Source of the DNA: Rhodobacteraceae bacterium D3-12
Lineage (GTDB): Bacteria > Pseudomonadota > Alphaproteobacteria > Rhodobacterales > Rhodobacteraceae
NCBI GenBank assembly: GCA_025916135.1
Contig: CP104793.1
Span: 4,129,001 to 4,193,000, forward strand
Direction: 5' to 3'
Length of the DNA stretch: 64,000 nt
The position numbers and the translations under genes were made by a program. Shown in pieces: positions 16,205 to 25,170 of this stretch (its first letter is position 1; the number at the start of each line of letters is the position of its first letter). The notes beneath the pieces are model-generated. The model was not told the DNA's origin and did no database searches. It saw only the letters and a list, made by a program, of their open reading frames with translations.

Positions 16205-17101
16205 TCAGCTTTCTGATGTTGCCCTACCGGCTTGTGGATTGTCAGCCAGATACTTCTCAAGCAGAGGTACAAAATCATTCAGTTGACTTACTTTCGCGCA
16301 GTAACCCAAATGCATCATCAAACTTGTCTTCGTAATCTGTCGCGAAGTTGGGATAGGGGCAGGTACGACATCACCTTCTGCTGAAAACACTGGACCAGAG
16401 TGTAAAACGCCTATGAGATATATTCGACTGCTACCAAGTGTATTACCACCATCAGCCGTAGGTACCATGCCTTCAAAATAAGCTAATACAGGCGAACCTG
16501 ATGAACCACCAAATGCAGCAATATCAACAACAAAGTTCTTTGCACCATTGTGGTCCGCGAAGTAAAGCGTCGAAAGGATACCACGGCGAGAGATTGGCAG
16601 ATTATTTGCAACATCCATCAGTCCGTTCGGAAATCCGATCATTATGACATTAGTGAACGCCGTTAGCTTGGGAATGAGCCATCCCGGCGGAAAGTTGTCT
16701 CTTGATAACGACAAAAAATATGGTTTCTTTCCCTTCTTTCCAATCTCGTCAAGAACGGGAAATGCGGGAATCATCGCCAAATCTACGTTTGGATCAGGAT
16801 GGCGAAAGACGGGGTAACCTACCATGCTGAAATCTACAGTCTCAGCTGGCGCTAAAATTCGTTTTCCATTGTCATCCATGAGCGACATATGAAAACGCAG
16901 CACATCCAAATCGTCCACTACATGCTTGTTCGTCGCAATCATTAGGATTGGCCCAGACTTAGTATCGAGCCTGAAGAAAAAACCTGTCCCTGAACTAACC
17001 GCCCCCGGCTGTGCGACACTCTCTCCCTCGATCTTCACTACAGTGTACGGCAGAGCGTGAAGACCATTTTCGATCTGAGTTGCACCAGTTGAAACGGCCA
17101 T
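16205..17101 (-). CDS. Trypsin-like serine peptidase without signal peptide
   Basis: The 298-residue protein has a chymotrypsin-fold triad: His60 in ATNKHVVDD, Asp107 in PNVDLAMIP and Ser201 in AFGGSSGSPV. No signal peptide or membrane segment precedes it, so it should be cytosolic, unlike the periplasmic DegP-type proteases, and no PDZ domain follows. ATG 17101 has AGGAGG nine bases upstream; an upstream in-frame start at 17152 was rejected. Base composition is visibly lower in GC than the flanking operons, and no clear partner gene is adjacent, suggesting acquired DNA. Its target is unknown. Confidence 0.8.
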   Translation of the reverse strand: MAVSTGATQIENGLHALPYTVVKIEGESVAQPGAVSSGTGFFFRLDTKSGPILMIATNKHVVDDLDVLRFHMSLMDDNGKRILAPAETVDFSMVGYPVFRHPDPNVDLAMIPAFPVLDEIGKKGKKPYFLSLSRDNFPPGWLIPKLTAFTNVIMIGFPNGLMDVANNLPISRRGILSTLYFADHNGAKNFVVDIAAFGGSSGSPVLAYFEGMVPTADGGNTLGSSRIYLIGVLHSGPVFSAEGDVVPAPIPTSRQITKTSLMMHLGYCAKVSQLNDFVPLLEKYLADNPQAGRATSES

Positions 17102-17308
17102 AAATCCTGTCCTCCTTGCCTCTGGTCTATGCCCCGCTTGCAAGTAATTCAAGCGTCGTTCAGGTGTGGTTTTGCTACCAATTTTGCGACACCAACACCT
17201 TTTTTCCCAGTGTCATTCCGTCCCACAGCGACCCGGTAATACGGCTACGCGCTTTCCCGTTCTTTAATCGGCTTGTCAGCTACCTAATGTCCGCATAGGG
17301 CCGTTCGC

Positions 17309-17327
17309 GTGACTTTGCAAAAGTCAC
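17309..17327. terminator. Hairpin, possible terminator
   Basis: GTGACTTT-GCA-AAAGTCAC forms a perfect 8-bp stem with a 3-base loop, followed by a short TTT on the plus strand. It lies in non-coding DNA with no clear upstream plus-strand gene, so it may instead be a binding site or repeat. Confidence 0.3.
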
Positions 17328-17478
17328 TTTCTGCGCATCGCTGCCGTTCGCCCAGGATGCATCGAACGACCGCAAACCGCCCGATGTGTCGAACATTTCC
17401 AATTTTTGGCATTCCTTGGAAAGGACTGACACGTCGGTGCACATGAATCTCATTTCAACATCTTTCTGTGGATTCTGT

Positions 17479-17715
17479 TTAAACCTCTAGGCCAACATCT
17501 GAAGTGAGCCAGTCTTTCCTGACAGATTTGCAATGTTTCAGAGGTTTATCGGTTTTTAGTTTCATGTTGCCTTTGCTTGCTGCAAGCCGCGCCAAAGTAA
17601 ATCGTCCGGCGTAAAGAGATTTGGTGAACACCCGATCAACCTTTTTCATCATGTCCAGCATAGCCGCATCGACCCTGACCGGCATGTTGTCGAAAGCCGT
17701 TAGGGATACGTTCAC
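17479..17715 (-). CDS. Possible small protein, unknown
   Basis: A 78-codon frame with GTG start and a plausible composition (VDAAMLDMMKKVDRVFTKSL, Lys-rich C-terminus). No recognised domain and no good Shine-Dalgarno is seen before the start. It could be a fragment of a decayed gene or chance. Confidence 0.22.
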   Translation of the reverse strand: MNVSLTAFDNMPVRVDAAMLDMMKKVDRVFTKSLYAGRFTLARLAASKGNMKLKTDKPLKHCKSVRKDWLTSDVGLEV

Positions 17716-17922
17716 AATCTCACATAGGTCACTTTTTCAACCAAGAGTCGTAGCGCTGGTTCATAGGGTTCGCATCAGGGTTTTTGGAACCAAAGGCGGC
17801 CTGAACTAAGAGAGTATCTAGTTCATCTTGTTGGTTTTATTACGCGGCGCGTTCCCGTTACGCGAGAAGGCTGCGAGAGGCTCACATAACCCGTCAAAGC
17901 TAAACTGCATCTGTTTGGCCTC

Positions 17923-17966
17923 GCTTAACGAAACCTTCACTGAACCTTCGCTCAGTCATTACATAA
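17923..17966 (+). promoter_or_regulatory. PhoB-like direct repeats (candidate Pho box) upstream of the TIM-barrel gene
   Basis: Four consecutive 11-bp units begin with GCTTAAC, CCTTCAC, CCTTCGC and TCATTAC, each followed by four A-rich bases. The 11-bp period is the spacing of PhoB half-sites (consensus CTGTCAT/C plus 4). The match to the heptamer is partial. A GATAAT (17984-17989) follows and could be the -10. Binding is inferred. Confidence 0.4.
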
Positions 17967-18009
17967 CAGCCGCAAGGAAACGGGATAATTCTCAACAATA
18001 GGACAAAAC

Positions 18010-18825
18010 ATGACCCCTCCCGTCATCGGCGCGGCGCTCGGCACCGCAGACCTAGAAACTCACCGCGACTGGATACTCGAAAAACAGCGTGACCTTGAAC
18101 TTCAATCTTTTCACGCGCCTGATGTGCTGGGAGGAGATTGGCAGCCTGAAGCAGACCGGATTAATGCGCTTCTGGACGGCTATACTGGTCGTTTGGGCAT
18201 CCACGGACCCTTTTGGGGCTTCACCCTTCATTCAATTGACCCGGACGTTCGCGCGGTGGTGACCAAACGGGTTAACCAAGGGCTGGATGTCTGTCGGGCC
18301 GTTGGGGCAACACAGATGGTACTCCATTCGCCCTATACGACATGGGACTATAATAACCTCGACAACCTTGAGAACGCCCGCGACAGGGTGATCGAGAACA
18401 CGCATGCAACGCTCTCAGCCGCGGTGAAACGTGCTGAAGATCAGGGTGTTACCTTGGTCATTGAGAACATCGAAGATATTGCACCACTGGATCGTCGGCG
18501 ATTGGTGGAGAGCTTTAACTCTTCCGCGGTGCGTCTGTCGATTGATACGGGCCATGCCCATTATGCCCATGGCACCAATGGCGCACCGCCTGTTGACTAC
18601 TACGTCGGCGCCGCTGCTGGATTGCTGGATCATATCCATTTGCAAGACGCCGATGGCTATGCTGATCGGCATTGGGCGATCGGAGAAGGAACAATCTGCT
18701 GGCATGCGGTTTTTCGCGCTCTCGCCAAACTGGAAGAAAAGCCACGGCTGATCATGGAACTCCGCGACAAAGCCGGCATTCCAGCATCGATTGATTATCT
18801 GACACATGAAGGACTGGGCCAATGA
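18010..18825 (+). CDS. TIM-barrel (xylose isomerase / AP endonuclease 2-like) protein
   Basis: The 271-residue protein has the metal-site pattern of this fold: LVIENIED (Glu), LSIDTGHAHYAHG (Asp/His), DHIHLQDADGYADRH and a late LIMELRD (Glu). Members isomerise or epimerise sugars or act on sugar phosphates. It overlaps the next gene, a metallophosphoesterase, by 4 bp (ATGA), so the two form an operon that probably handles a sugar-phosphate product. AGGAC precedes the ATG. PhoB-like repeats lie upstream. The substrate is unknown. Confidence 0.83.
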   Translation: MTPPVIGAALGTADLETHRDWILEKQRDLELQSFHAPDVLGGDWQPEADRINALLDGYTGRLGIHGPFWGFTLHSIDPDVRAVVTKRVNQGLDVCRAVGATQMVLHSPYTTWDYNNLDNLENARDRVIENTHATLSAAVKRAEDQGVTLVIENIEDIAPLDRRRLVESFNSSAVRLSIDTGHAHYAHGTNGAPPVDYYVGAAAGLLDHIHLQDADGYADRHWAIGEGTICWHAVFRALAKLEEKPRLIMELRDKAGIPASIDYLTHEGLGQ

Positions 18826-19607
18826 CACTCAAGATCGTTGTGCTAAGCGACTTACATATCGTTCGCGAAGGTGAGACAACCCACACGCTCGACACTGCAG
18901 ACCGATTGGCGCGCGGCGTGGCAGCCATCAATGCCCGCCATGCGGATGCGGACTTCTGTGTTCTGGCGGGGGATCTGGCCGACCTGGGAGAAGCTGAAGC
19001 TTATGTCCGGTTGAAGGCGATCCTTTCGGACCTAACCATTCCCTGCCACATCACCATAGGCAATCACGATGATCGGCCTGTTTTTCTTGAGGTCTTTGGG
19101 AAAGACTATGAAGCGGAGACCGGCTGCATTGATAAAGTCATAGATCACAAAGGGTACCGGACCATCTTGCTCGACTCTTCAGAGCCTGGCATCCATCCGG
19201 GTGTGCTCACCGATGCTCAATACGACTGGCTTGAGGAGCAGTTGCTAGAGGCCCATGACAAGCCCGTCATCGTCATTTTGCATCACCACGCAAACCCTCT
19301 CTTCACTCGGGTCGACAGCATCATCCTGCGCGATGGCGCGCGATTGGCTAATCTGCTCGCATCACACGGCAACGTTCGGCAGGTGGTTGCTGGCCATGTT
19401 CATTTTAACTCCACTGCGCTGTGGCGGGGCATTCCCTTCACCACCATGTCGGGAAACCATTACAATGTAACTGTAAACCTCGATGGTGGTGCATTCGAAG
19501 AGCTTGACGGTCCAGCACAGATGGCGTTGATCCTTGCCGATGCGGATCAGACCTTGGTGCATTTTGACAACTATGTCGACAGCAACGATGTGATCCTCAC
19601 GCGTTAA
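18822..19607 (+). CDS. Calcineurin-like metallophosphoesterase (GpdQ/CpdA-like)
   Basis: The 261-residue enzyme shows all five dimetal motifs: SDLH (residues 8-11), LAGDLAD, IGNHDD, ILHHHA and GHVH. This set is that of class III cyclic-nucleotide and glycerophosphodiester phosphodiesterases, cytosolic enzymes that cleave phosphodiesters. Operon context (overlap with a TIM-barrel sugar enzyme, convergence with a peptide-family ABC importer, PhoB-like boxes) favours hydrolysis of an imported organophosphodiester over cAMP. A GC-rich hairpin follows at 19615. Confidence 0.88.
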   Translation: MTLKIVVLSDLHIVREGETTHTLDTADRLARGVAAINARHADADFCVLAGDLADLGEAEAYVRLKAILSDLTIPCHITIGNHDDRPVFLEVFGKDYEAETGCIDKVIDHKGYRTILLDSSEPGIHPGVLTDAQYDWLEEQLLEAHDKPVIVILHHHANPLFTRVDSIILRDGARLANLLASHGNVRQVVAGHVHFNSTALWRGIPFTTMSGNHYNVTVNLDGGAFEELDGPAQMALILADADQTLVHFDNYVDSNDVILTR

Positions 19608-19614
19608 CTGTCAG

Positions 19615-19635
19615 GGGCGGCCCGCGGGGCCGCCC
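19615..19635. terminator. GC-rich hairpin between convergent operons
   Basis: GGGCGGCC (19615-19622), a five-base loop and GGCCGCCC (19628-19635) form a perfect 8-bp stem. It lies between the stop of the phosphoesterase (plus) and the stop of the ABC permease (minus, 19694). The T-tract is weak on both sides (CTTATC). Confidence 0.6.
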
Positions 19636-19693
19636 TTATCCTCTCCCTGAACCGCTATGCAAGCCGACCAATCGGGAGCTTTGAACTCTGACG

Positions 19694-20548
19694 TTAGAGC
19701 GTCGGGTCCAGACGGTCGCGCAGCCAGTCTCCGGCCAATGAGATCGCTAATGTTGTCAGCACAATCACCACGGCGGGCGACAGCATGATCCAAGGTGCGG
19801 TGGTGAGGTACTCACGCCCAAAGCCTATCATGTTCCCAAGGCTGGTATCAGGCGGTTGCACCCCAAGCCCAAGGAACGAAAGACTGGACTCCATCAGGAT
19901 GATTTCGGGGAAAGTGAGTGTCATAGAAACGATCAGCGTCGATGCCACATTGGGAAGAATGTGGCGTAGATAGACCCGGGACGGCTTTGCCCCCAGTTGA
20001 ACGACAGCAGCGGCATAGCCCTGCGCACTTGCTGAAATCGCAAGTCCCCGGGTGATGCGTGCATAGCGCTCCCAACCGTAGAAGCCCATCAAGCACACGA
20101 GCAACAGCATCGACGATCCAAAGAACGCAAGGACCGCCAGCGACATAATCAGGAAAGGGAGCGCGGCTTGGAAATCAGCTAGCATAACCACCACGTGCTC
20201 CACTACGCCGCGAAACTTGGCTGCCATGAACCCCAGCAAGGTGCCAAAAAGCGCTGAAAGCAAGGTCGCCCCAAAAGCGATAATCAGTGAGGATCGTACA
20301 GACTGGATCAACCGCGATAGGACGTCGCGGCCCAATTCATCCGTGCCCAGCCAATGCCCCGGCGTGCCGGGTGCGGCGAGCCTTGAGCTGAGGTTCATCT
20401 GGGTGATCGGATAGGGGCGCAGTAAATCTGCAAAAAGCGCGCAAATGACCACAGCTAAGAGCCAAAGCAAGGCCAGCTGCACTATGAAGGGTGACCGGAG
20501 CCGGCGGCGTTTGGCAAATTGCGGGGGGGTGACAGTAGTGACAGCCAT
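19694..20548 (-). CDS. Peptide-family ABC transporter permease (DppC/OppC type)
   Basis: The 284-residue permease has a cytosolic N-terminus, about six membrane helices, the LGTDELGRDVLSRLI motif of the OppC subfamily and the ATPase-coupling loop (YAAAVVQLGAKPSRVYLRHILPN). It is the last of five genes encoding a complete importer, 9 bp after the DppB-type gene. Confidence 0.92.
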   Translation of the reverse strand: MAVTTVTPPQFAKRRRLRSPFIVQLALLWLLAVVICALFADLLRPYPITQMNLSSRLAAPGTPGHWLGTDELGRDVLSRLIQSVRSSLIIAFGATLLSALFGTLLGFMAAKFRGVVEHVVVMLADFQAALPFLIMSLAVLAFFGSSMLLLVCLMGFYGWERYARITRGLAISASAQGYAAAVVQLGAKPSRVYLRHILPNVASTLIVSMTLTFPEIILMESSLSFLGLGVQPPDTSLGNMIGFGREYLTTAPWIMLSPAVVIVLTTLAISLAGDWLRDRLDPTL

Positions 20549-20557
20549 GTCAGTTCC

Positions 20558-21487
20558 TTAATGTGCGGGGGTTGTCTGACGCAGTCGCGGATCAAGCCAA
20601 CCGTAAAGAAGATCAACTGTCAGGTTTGACACGACCATAACGGCGGCGACCAAAAGCAGGATGCATTGCACCACCGCCAGATCCCGATTGGTAACCGACA
20701 CGATCAGCAACCGCCCCATGCCCGGCCAACTAAATATTGTTTCGACGATGATGGCCCCCGCGATCAACGAGCCCACCATGAAACCTACGATTGTCACGAT
20801 TGGCACAGCTGCATTCGGCAAAGCGTGGTTGCGGACAACATTGCGCCAGCTAACCCCTTTGGCAGAAGCCGTGCGGATATAAGGCTGGCCCATGACTTCA
20901 ATCATCGCGGACCGTGAAAAGCGGGCCAGAACGCCGATGCCGCCGATGCTCATGGTCAACACAGGCAAGATCGCATGTTGCCAACTGGTGGCACCACCGG
21001 AAGGCAAAGCCCCAAGGGTGACGGCGAAGATCAAAACCAACAGCAAACCCATCACAAAGGAAGGGACAGTGAACCCGATGATCGAGGCAACAATCACACT
21101 TCGATCCGCCAGTGTTCCGCGTTTTAGCGCGGCATAGATCCCTGCCGGGATGCCGAACGCCAATTGCAACAGCAACGCAGGGATCGTCAGCTGTAGCGTT
21201 GCCGGAATGCGCTGCATCACAAGGTCAATGGCGGGCGAGCGGTCGCGCATCGAAAGCCCGAAATCGCCTTGCATCATGGCTTGGAGATAAGCGAGGTATT
21301 GGCGCCAGATCGGGTCATCAAGCCCCCAACGGTCGCGGAAATCCTGCACTACATTTTGCGGGACATCCGGCCCTAGCAGCACCTGTGCCGGATCGCCTGA
21401 CATGCGCAGCACAACAAAGGCAAACGTCATCACGGACAATACCGTTAGCCCGGCCCGAAAAAGGCGGGAGGTTACGAAATGTATCAC
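20558..21487 (-). CDS. Peptide-family ABC transporter permease (DppB/OppB type)
   Basis: The 309-residue protein has the OppB-type N-terminus (FVTSRLFRAGLTVLSVMTFAF), the region DFRDRWGLDDPIWRQYLAYL and the coupling loop (YIRTASAKGVSWRNVVRNHALPN). It forms the membrane channel with the DppC-type partner encoded next. Confidence 0.92.
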   Translation of the reverse strand: MIHFVTSRLFRAGLTVLSVMTFAFVVLRMSGDPAQVLLGPDVPQNVVQDFRDRWGLDDPIWRQYLAYLQAMMQGDFGLSMRDRSPAIDLVMQRIPATLQLTIPALLLQLAFGIPAGIYAALKRGTLADRSVIVASIIGFTVPSFVMGLLLVLIFAVTLGALPSGGATSWQHAILPVLTMSIGGIGVLARFSRSAMIEVMGQPYIRTASAKGVSWRNVVRNHALPNAAVPIVTIVGFMVGSLIAGAIIVETIFSWPGMGRLLIVSVTNRDLAVVQCILLLVAAVMVVSNLTVDLLYGWLDPRLRQTTPAH

Positions 21488-21500
21488 TTAAAGCTCCTGT

Positions 21501-22484
21501 TCAAACCAGTTCCGCCTGCACAACATGGCCTGTGAAATGGCAGGCTGCGCGGCACTCATCGCTGGTAGTCCGGGTTTCGGGAACGGTGTGGCGGCAGATG
21601 TCCTCGGCCTTGTGGCAACGCGGATGAAACGCGCATCCGGACGGACGATTGCCGGGGTTCGGCGGCTCCCCCTGAAGAATGATGCGGCTGTTAAGCGCAC
21701 GACCGGGTTGCGGCACCGAAGAGACCAAAGCCTGCGTATAGGGATGCTGCGGGTCGGAGAATATCGTATCCGCGGGGCCCTCCTCGACGATGCGGCCCAG
21801 ATACATCACAGCCACCCGATCGCAGAGATTGCGAACGACCTTCAGATCATGGCTGATAAAGACCATGCCAAGGCCTCGGTCGCGCTGTAGGTCAGCCAAC
21901 AGGTTCACCACCTGTGCCTGAATGGATACGTCAAGGGCTGAAACCGGCTCGTCACAAACCAGCAATTCGGGTTCGGTCATGAGGGCCCGCGCGATAACGA
22001 CACGCTGCCGCTGCCCCCCTGAAAGTTCGTGCGGAAATTTATCAGCTTGGTCGAGACGCAGACCCACCGCTTGCATCACTTCACGAACGCGCGCCATGCG
22101 GCTTTCAAAATCACCGATGCGGTGAATATCCAATGGTTCGCGCAGTTGTTCTGCCACATTAATCCGCCGATCCAGCGCGGCGAGGGGATCTTGATAGATC
22201 ATTTGTATGCGCGCCCGCAGAGACCGCCATCCGGCGGAGCCAAAAGCAGGCATGGCTTCCCCGTTGATATAGACAGCGCCGCCTTGAGACGCATCAATTC
22301 CCAACAACATACGCCCCAGCGAAGACTTGCCCGATCCGCTTTCGCCAACCACCCCGAGCGTTTCACCGCGTCTAACCTCAAGGCTGACCCCATCTACAGC
22401 CCGCACATTCGAAGAACGTCCCAGCAGGCCACGGCGGGTTTCATAGATGCGCACCAGATCGCGGGCCTCTAACACAGTGCTCAT
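21501..22484 (-). CDS. Peptide-family ABC transporter ATPase (DppF/OppF type)
   Basis: 327 residues with Walker A (GESGSGKSSLGRML), signature (LSGGQRQRVVIARALM), Walker B (LLVCDEPVSALD), H-loop (VFISHDL) and the C-terminal OppDF extension, whose Cys residues (GCAFHPRCHKAEDIC) form an iron-sulfur site in relatives. The start overlaps the stop of the first ATPase gene by 4 bp. Confidence 0.93.
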   Translation of the reverse strand: MSTVLEARDLVRIYETRRGLLGRSSNVRAVDGVSLEVRRGETLGVVGESGSGKSSLGRMLLGIDASQGGAVYINGEAMPAFGSAGWRSLRARIQMIYQDPLAALDRRINVAEQLREPLDIHRIGDFESRMARVREVMQAVGLRLDQADKFPHELSGGQRQRVVIARALMTEPELLVCDEPVSALDVSIQAQVVNLLADLQRDRGLGMVFISHDLKVVRNLCDRVAVMYLGRIVEEGPADTIFSDPQHPYTQALVSSVPQPGRALNSRIILQGEPPNPGNRPSGCAFHPRCHKAEDICRHTVPETRTTSDECRAACHFTGHVVQAELV

Positions 22485-23470
22485 TGATTTTCTTTCTCTC
22501 GCTCAACTGCGTCATGCGCCACCGGCACTGGATAGGCGCAGGCCAACTGGCGGCCCTCCGGCTGTGGGAGCAGTTCTGGTTGGTGCTGCGTGCAAAACTC
22601 GCGGGCGCGCCCGCAACGGGGCTCAAACGCACAGCCTGCGGGCAACTGGCGAGGGTCTGGCACTGTGCCGGGGATCGGCACCAACCGCCGCCGTGGGCCC
22701 AAAAGAGAAGGGATCGCGTCAAACAACCCGCGCGTATAGGGGTGACGCGGTGTATCAAAGAGCTGCGCGACAGGGCCTTCTTCGACGATCTTGCCCGCAT
22801 ACATCACGCAGACCCGTTCACAGACTTGGGCCACAGCCGCGAGATCGTGGCTTATAAAAACTATCGCCATCGACATTTCGCGACGCAAAGTGATCAACAG
22901 GTCGAGAATTTGCGCTTGTATCGTAGCATCAAGCGCCGTTGTCGGCTCATCAGCAATCAGCAGGTCAGGCTCGCCTGCAAGGGCCATGGCGATCATCAGG
23001 CGTTGTGCCTGTCCGCCGGAAAATTCATGGGTATAGAGGTTGAACCGGTTGTGCGCGTCGGGAATGCCGACAAGCTCCATCAACCGCAAAGCCTCGGTTT
23101 TGGCTGCAGCCCCCGTCAGACCACGGTGCAACCGCAATGCCTCAAGGATCTGTCGGCCTACCCGGATTACGGGGTTGAGCGCGCTTGACGGGTCTTGGAA
23201 AATCATAGCAATGCGTTTTCCGCGCACGCGCTCCTGCGTCTGACGAGGCGCAGCCGCCAGATCTTGCCCTTGTAATTTGACCGAGCCGCTAACAGTGGCT
23301 TTACCCGGCAACAAGCCAAGGGCCGCGAGCCAAGTCACTGATTTGCCGCAACCGCTCTCCCCGACAAGTCCCAAAGCTTCGCCCGGAGCCACATCAAGAT
23401 TGATGCCATGCAGCACCGGCACGCCGTCAAAGGCAACCTGCAGGTTTCTAATCTCGACCAGAGTGTTCAT
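22481..23470 (-). CDS. Peptide-family ABC transporter ATPase (DppD/OppD type)
   Basis: 329 residues with Walker A (GESGCGKSVTWLA), signature (FSGGQAQRLMIAMAL), Walker B (LLIADEPTTALD), H-loop (VFISHDL) and the C-terminal Cys-rich extension (GCAFEPRCGRAREFC). ATG 23470 follows AAGGACG; longer in-frame starts run into the intergenic region. It lies 62 bp after the receptor gene in the same operon. Confidence 0.93.
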   Translation of the reverse strand: MNTLVEIRNLQVAFDGVPVLHGINLDVAPGEALGLVGESGCGKSVTWLAALGLLPGKATVSGSVKLQGQDLAAAPRQTQERVRGKRIAMIFQDPSSALNPVIRVGRQILEALRLHRGLTGAAAKTEALRLMELVGIPDAHNRFNLYTHEFSGGQAQRLMIAMALAGEPDLLIADEPTTALDATIQAQILDLLITLRREMSMAIVFISHDLAAVAQVCERVCVMYAGKIVEEGPVAQLFDTPRHPYTRGLFDAIPSLLGPRRRLVPIPGTVPDPRQLPAGCAFEPRCGRAREFCTQHQPELLPQPEGRQLACAYPVPVAHDAVEREKENQ

Positions 23471-23532
23471 GGATAAGACGTCCTTCGCATGAGCATAGGG
23501 CGCGCACCCGGATCGGGGCGCGCCGCTACAGA

Positions 23533-25170
23533 TTAGGATTGGCCAGGCCAGTTCGAAGCGCGGAAATCCATGGCAAATGCGGGAGCCGCCTTCCAATTCA
23601 AGTCCGAGCGCATGCCTGTGAAGACCGCGTTCTGATGAAGGATATTATAGGCCGGGTCTTCGCGCTCGGCGATCATCAGCATCCGTGCGATGGCTTGTTT
23701 GCGTTTTGCACGGTCTGTTGACGTCTCCATGACTTGGCAAAGATCGTTGAACTCTGCGTTTGTCCACTCACGGTACTGCTGGGCTGAACCATTCGGTCCA
23801 AATTGCACCACCATCGGTGAGATCGGATCGTTGATCGTGTTAGAGGCAGACCAGTCACGTACCCCACGTGGCGTGTCTTGGGCGAGGATCTGGCCCCAGT
23901 TCTCTTTCATCTCGATCTCGACGTTAAGACCAACCTGGTTCCACATCTCGGTGAGAATCTGCCCGTTTGGCACCTGATTGATGTAATAGTTATTCAAAAG
24001 GCGGAAGGGGATCGGATCGCCTTTGTAGCCGGCCTCTTTAAGCATTTCGCGGGCCAGTTCCGGGTTGTATTCGGGTGCGGCCCAGCCTTCGATGAACATA
24101 TCAGAGGTCCGGAAGCTGTCGAACTGAAGACCGGCAGGCACTTCTGTCAGATTAGCCCAAAGCGCTTCGACAATGGCCTTGCGATCAATCGCATGGGTCA
24201 TTGCGCGGCGCACAAGCGGGTTTTGTAGCTGCTCATGGTCTTGGGTAAAAACATTAACGCGGTGGTTCCAGATGGTGGAGTTCTGCACTTCCAGGCCGGG
24301 CGTATTCATTACGGTTCCAATCTGGTCGGGCGGCAGATCGCAGGCGAAGTCGTATTCGCCGGACAAAAGACCATTCACGCGACTTGCGACCTCGGGCACT
24401 TCTACGAAGGTGATCGTTTCCAATGGGGGTCGGCCACCCCAGTAGTCGTCATGCGCCCGCAAGGTGAGCGAGACGTCCGGCTGAAAGTCTTCAACGTAAT
24501 AGGGGCCAGTTGTGACCGGCTTTTTTGCCCAGACGTCATAGGATGCTGCTTCATCCCAAGCCCGGCGGTTGGCCACAATGCTGCCGCCAGCATAAAGACG
24601 GCCTTCCATTGTGACATCGGGCGTCGCGTTGTGAAAACGCACGGTATATTTGTCGACGGCTTCGACCCCGGCCAGCGAGGGCCATTTGCGACGCGCGATA
24701 CCGGGCATGGCGGCCGGGATGTCTTTGCCTGTGGAGCGGCTATAGTCTTCCCTATAAATGGTCTTGCCACCCGCCGGTTGTGTGTCTCCAAACAGCCGTT
24801 CGGGAGAGAGCGAAAAGACCACATCCTCGGCGGTCATCTCATCACCATTGTGGAATTTCACACCCTCCCGCAGCTTAAGCTCGACGGTCTTTTCGTCTAG
24901 GCGCTTCCACTCCGTCGCCAGACCCGCGACTGGGCCTTGGTTGCCCATCCAATCGCGCAGAAGCAGACCTTCCCAGAGGTTTGGAAAAAGCGCGCGTTCG
25001 CCAACATTCGACTGCTCGTTCCAAGGGTCGAGCGTGTTGTTGATGACGACTTGCTGTACCGCAATTTTTATCGAGGGGCGGTTTTGCTGGGCGCGCAGAT
25101 GGCTCGGCAGGAAGAGCCCAGAGGCAGTTGCCCCCATCAGGCCCATGATATGGCGTCGGTTCATATTCAT
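23533..25170 (-). CDS. Family 5 extracellular solute-binding protein of ABC importer
   Basis: The 545-residue periplasmic receptor starts with a twin-arginine-like signal (NRRHIMGLMGATASGLFLP, ending near HLRAQ). It has SBP family 5 motifs: LREGVKFHNGDEMTAEDVVFSL, TGPYYVEDFQPD and VRRAMTHAIDRKAIVEALW. Family 5 receptors bind oligopeptides, but also nickel, sugars and, in the agrocinopine transporter of Agrobacterium, a sugar phosphodiester. The nearby phosphoesterase and a Pho-box-like element upstream make a phosphodiester plausible; a peptide remains possible. Confidence 0.88.
   Translation of the reverse strand: MNMNRRHIMGLMGATASGLFLPSHLRAQQNRPSIKIAVQQVVINNTLDPWNEQSNVGERALFPNLWEGLLLRDWMGNQGPVAGLATEWKRLDEKTVELKLREGVKFHNGDEMTAEDVVFSLSPERLFGDTQPAGGKTIYREDYSRSTGKDIPAAMPGIARRKWPSLAGVEAVDKYTVRFHNATPDVTMEGRLYAGGSIVANRRAWDEAASYDVWAKKPVTTGPYYVEDFQPDVSLTLRAHDDYWGGRPPLETITFVEVPEVASRVNGLLSGEYDFACDLPPDQIGTVMNTPGLEVQNSTIWNHRVNVFTQDHEQLQNPLVRRAMTHAIDRKAIVEALWANLTEVPAGLQFDSFRTSDMFIEGWAAPEYNPELAREMLKEAGYKGDPIPFRLLNNYYINQVPNGQILTEMWNQVGLNVEIEMKENWGQILAQDTPRGVRDWSASNTINDPISPMVVQFGPNGSAQQYREWTNAEFNDLCQVMETSTDRAKRKQAIARMLMIAEREDPAYNILHQNAVFTGMRSDLNWKAAPAFAMDFRASNWPGQS

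Larger units (their letters stand above)
17102..18009. other. Mostly non-coding interval
   Basis: About 900 bases between the peptidase and the TIM-barrel gene. It contains a perfect hairpin at 17309-17327, a weak 78-codon frame (17479-17715, minus) and PhoB-like repeats just before the next gene (17923-17966). I recognise nothing else. Confidence 0.5.
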
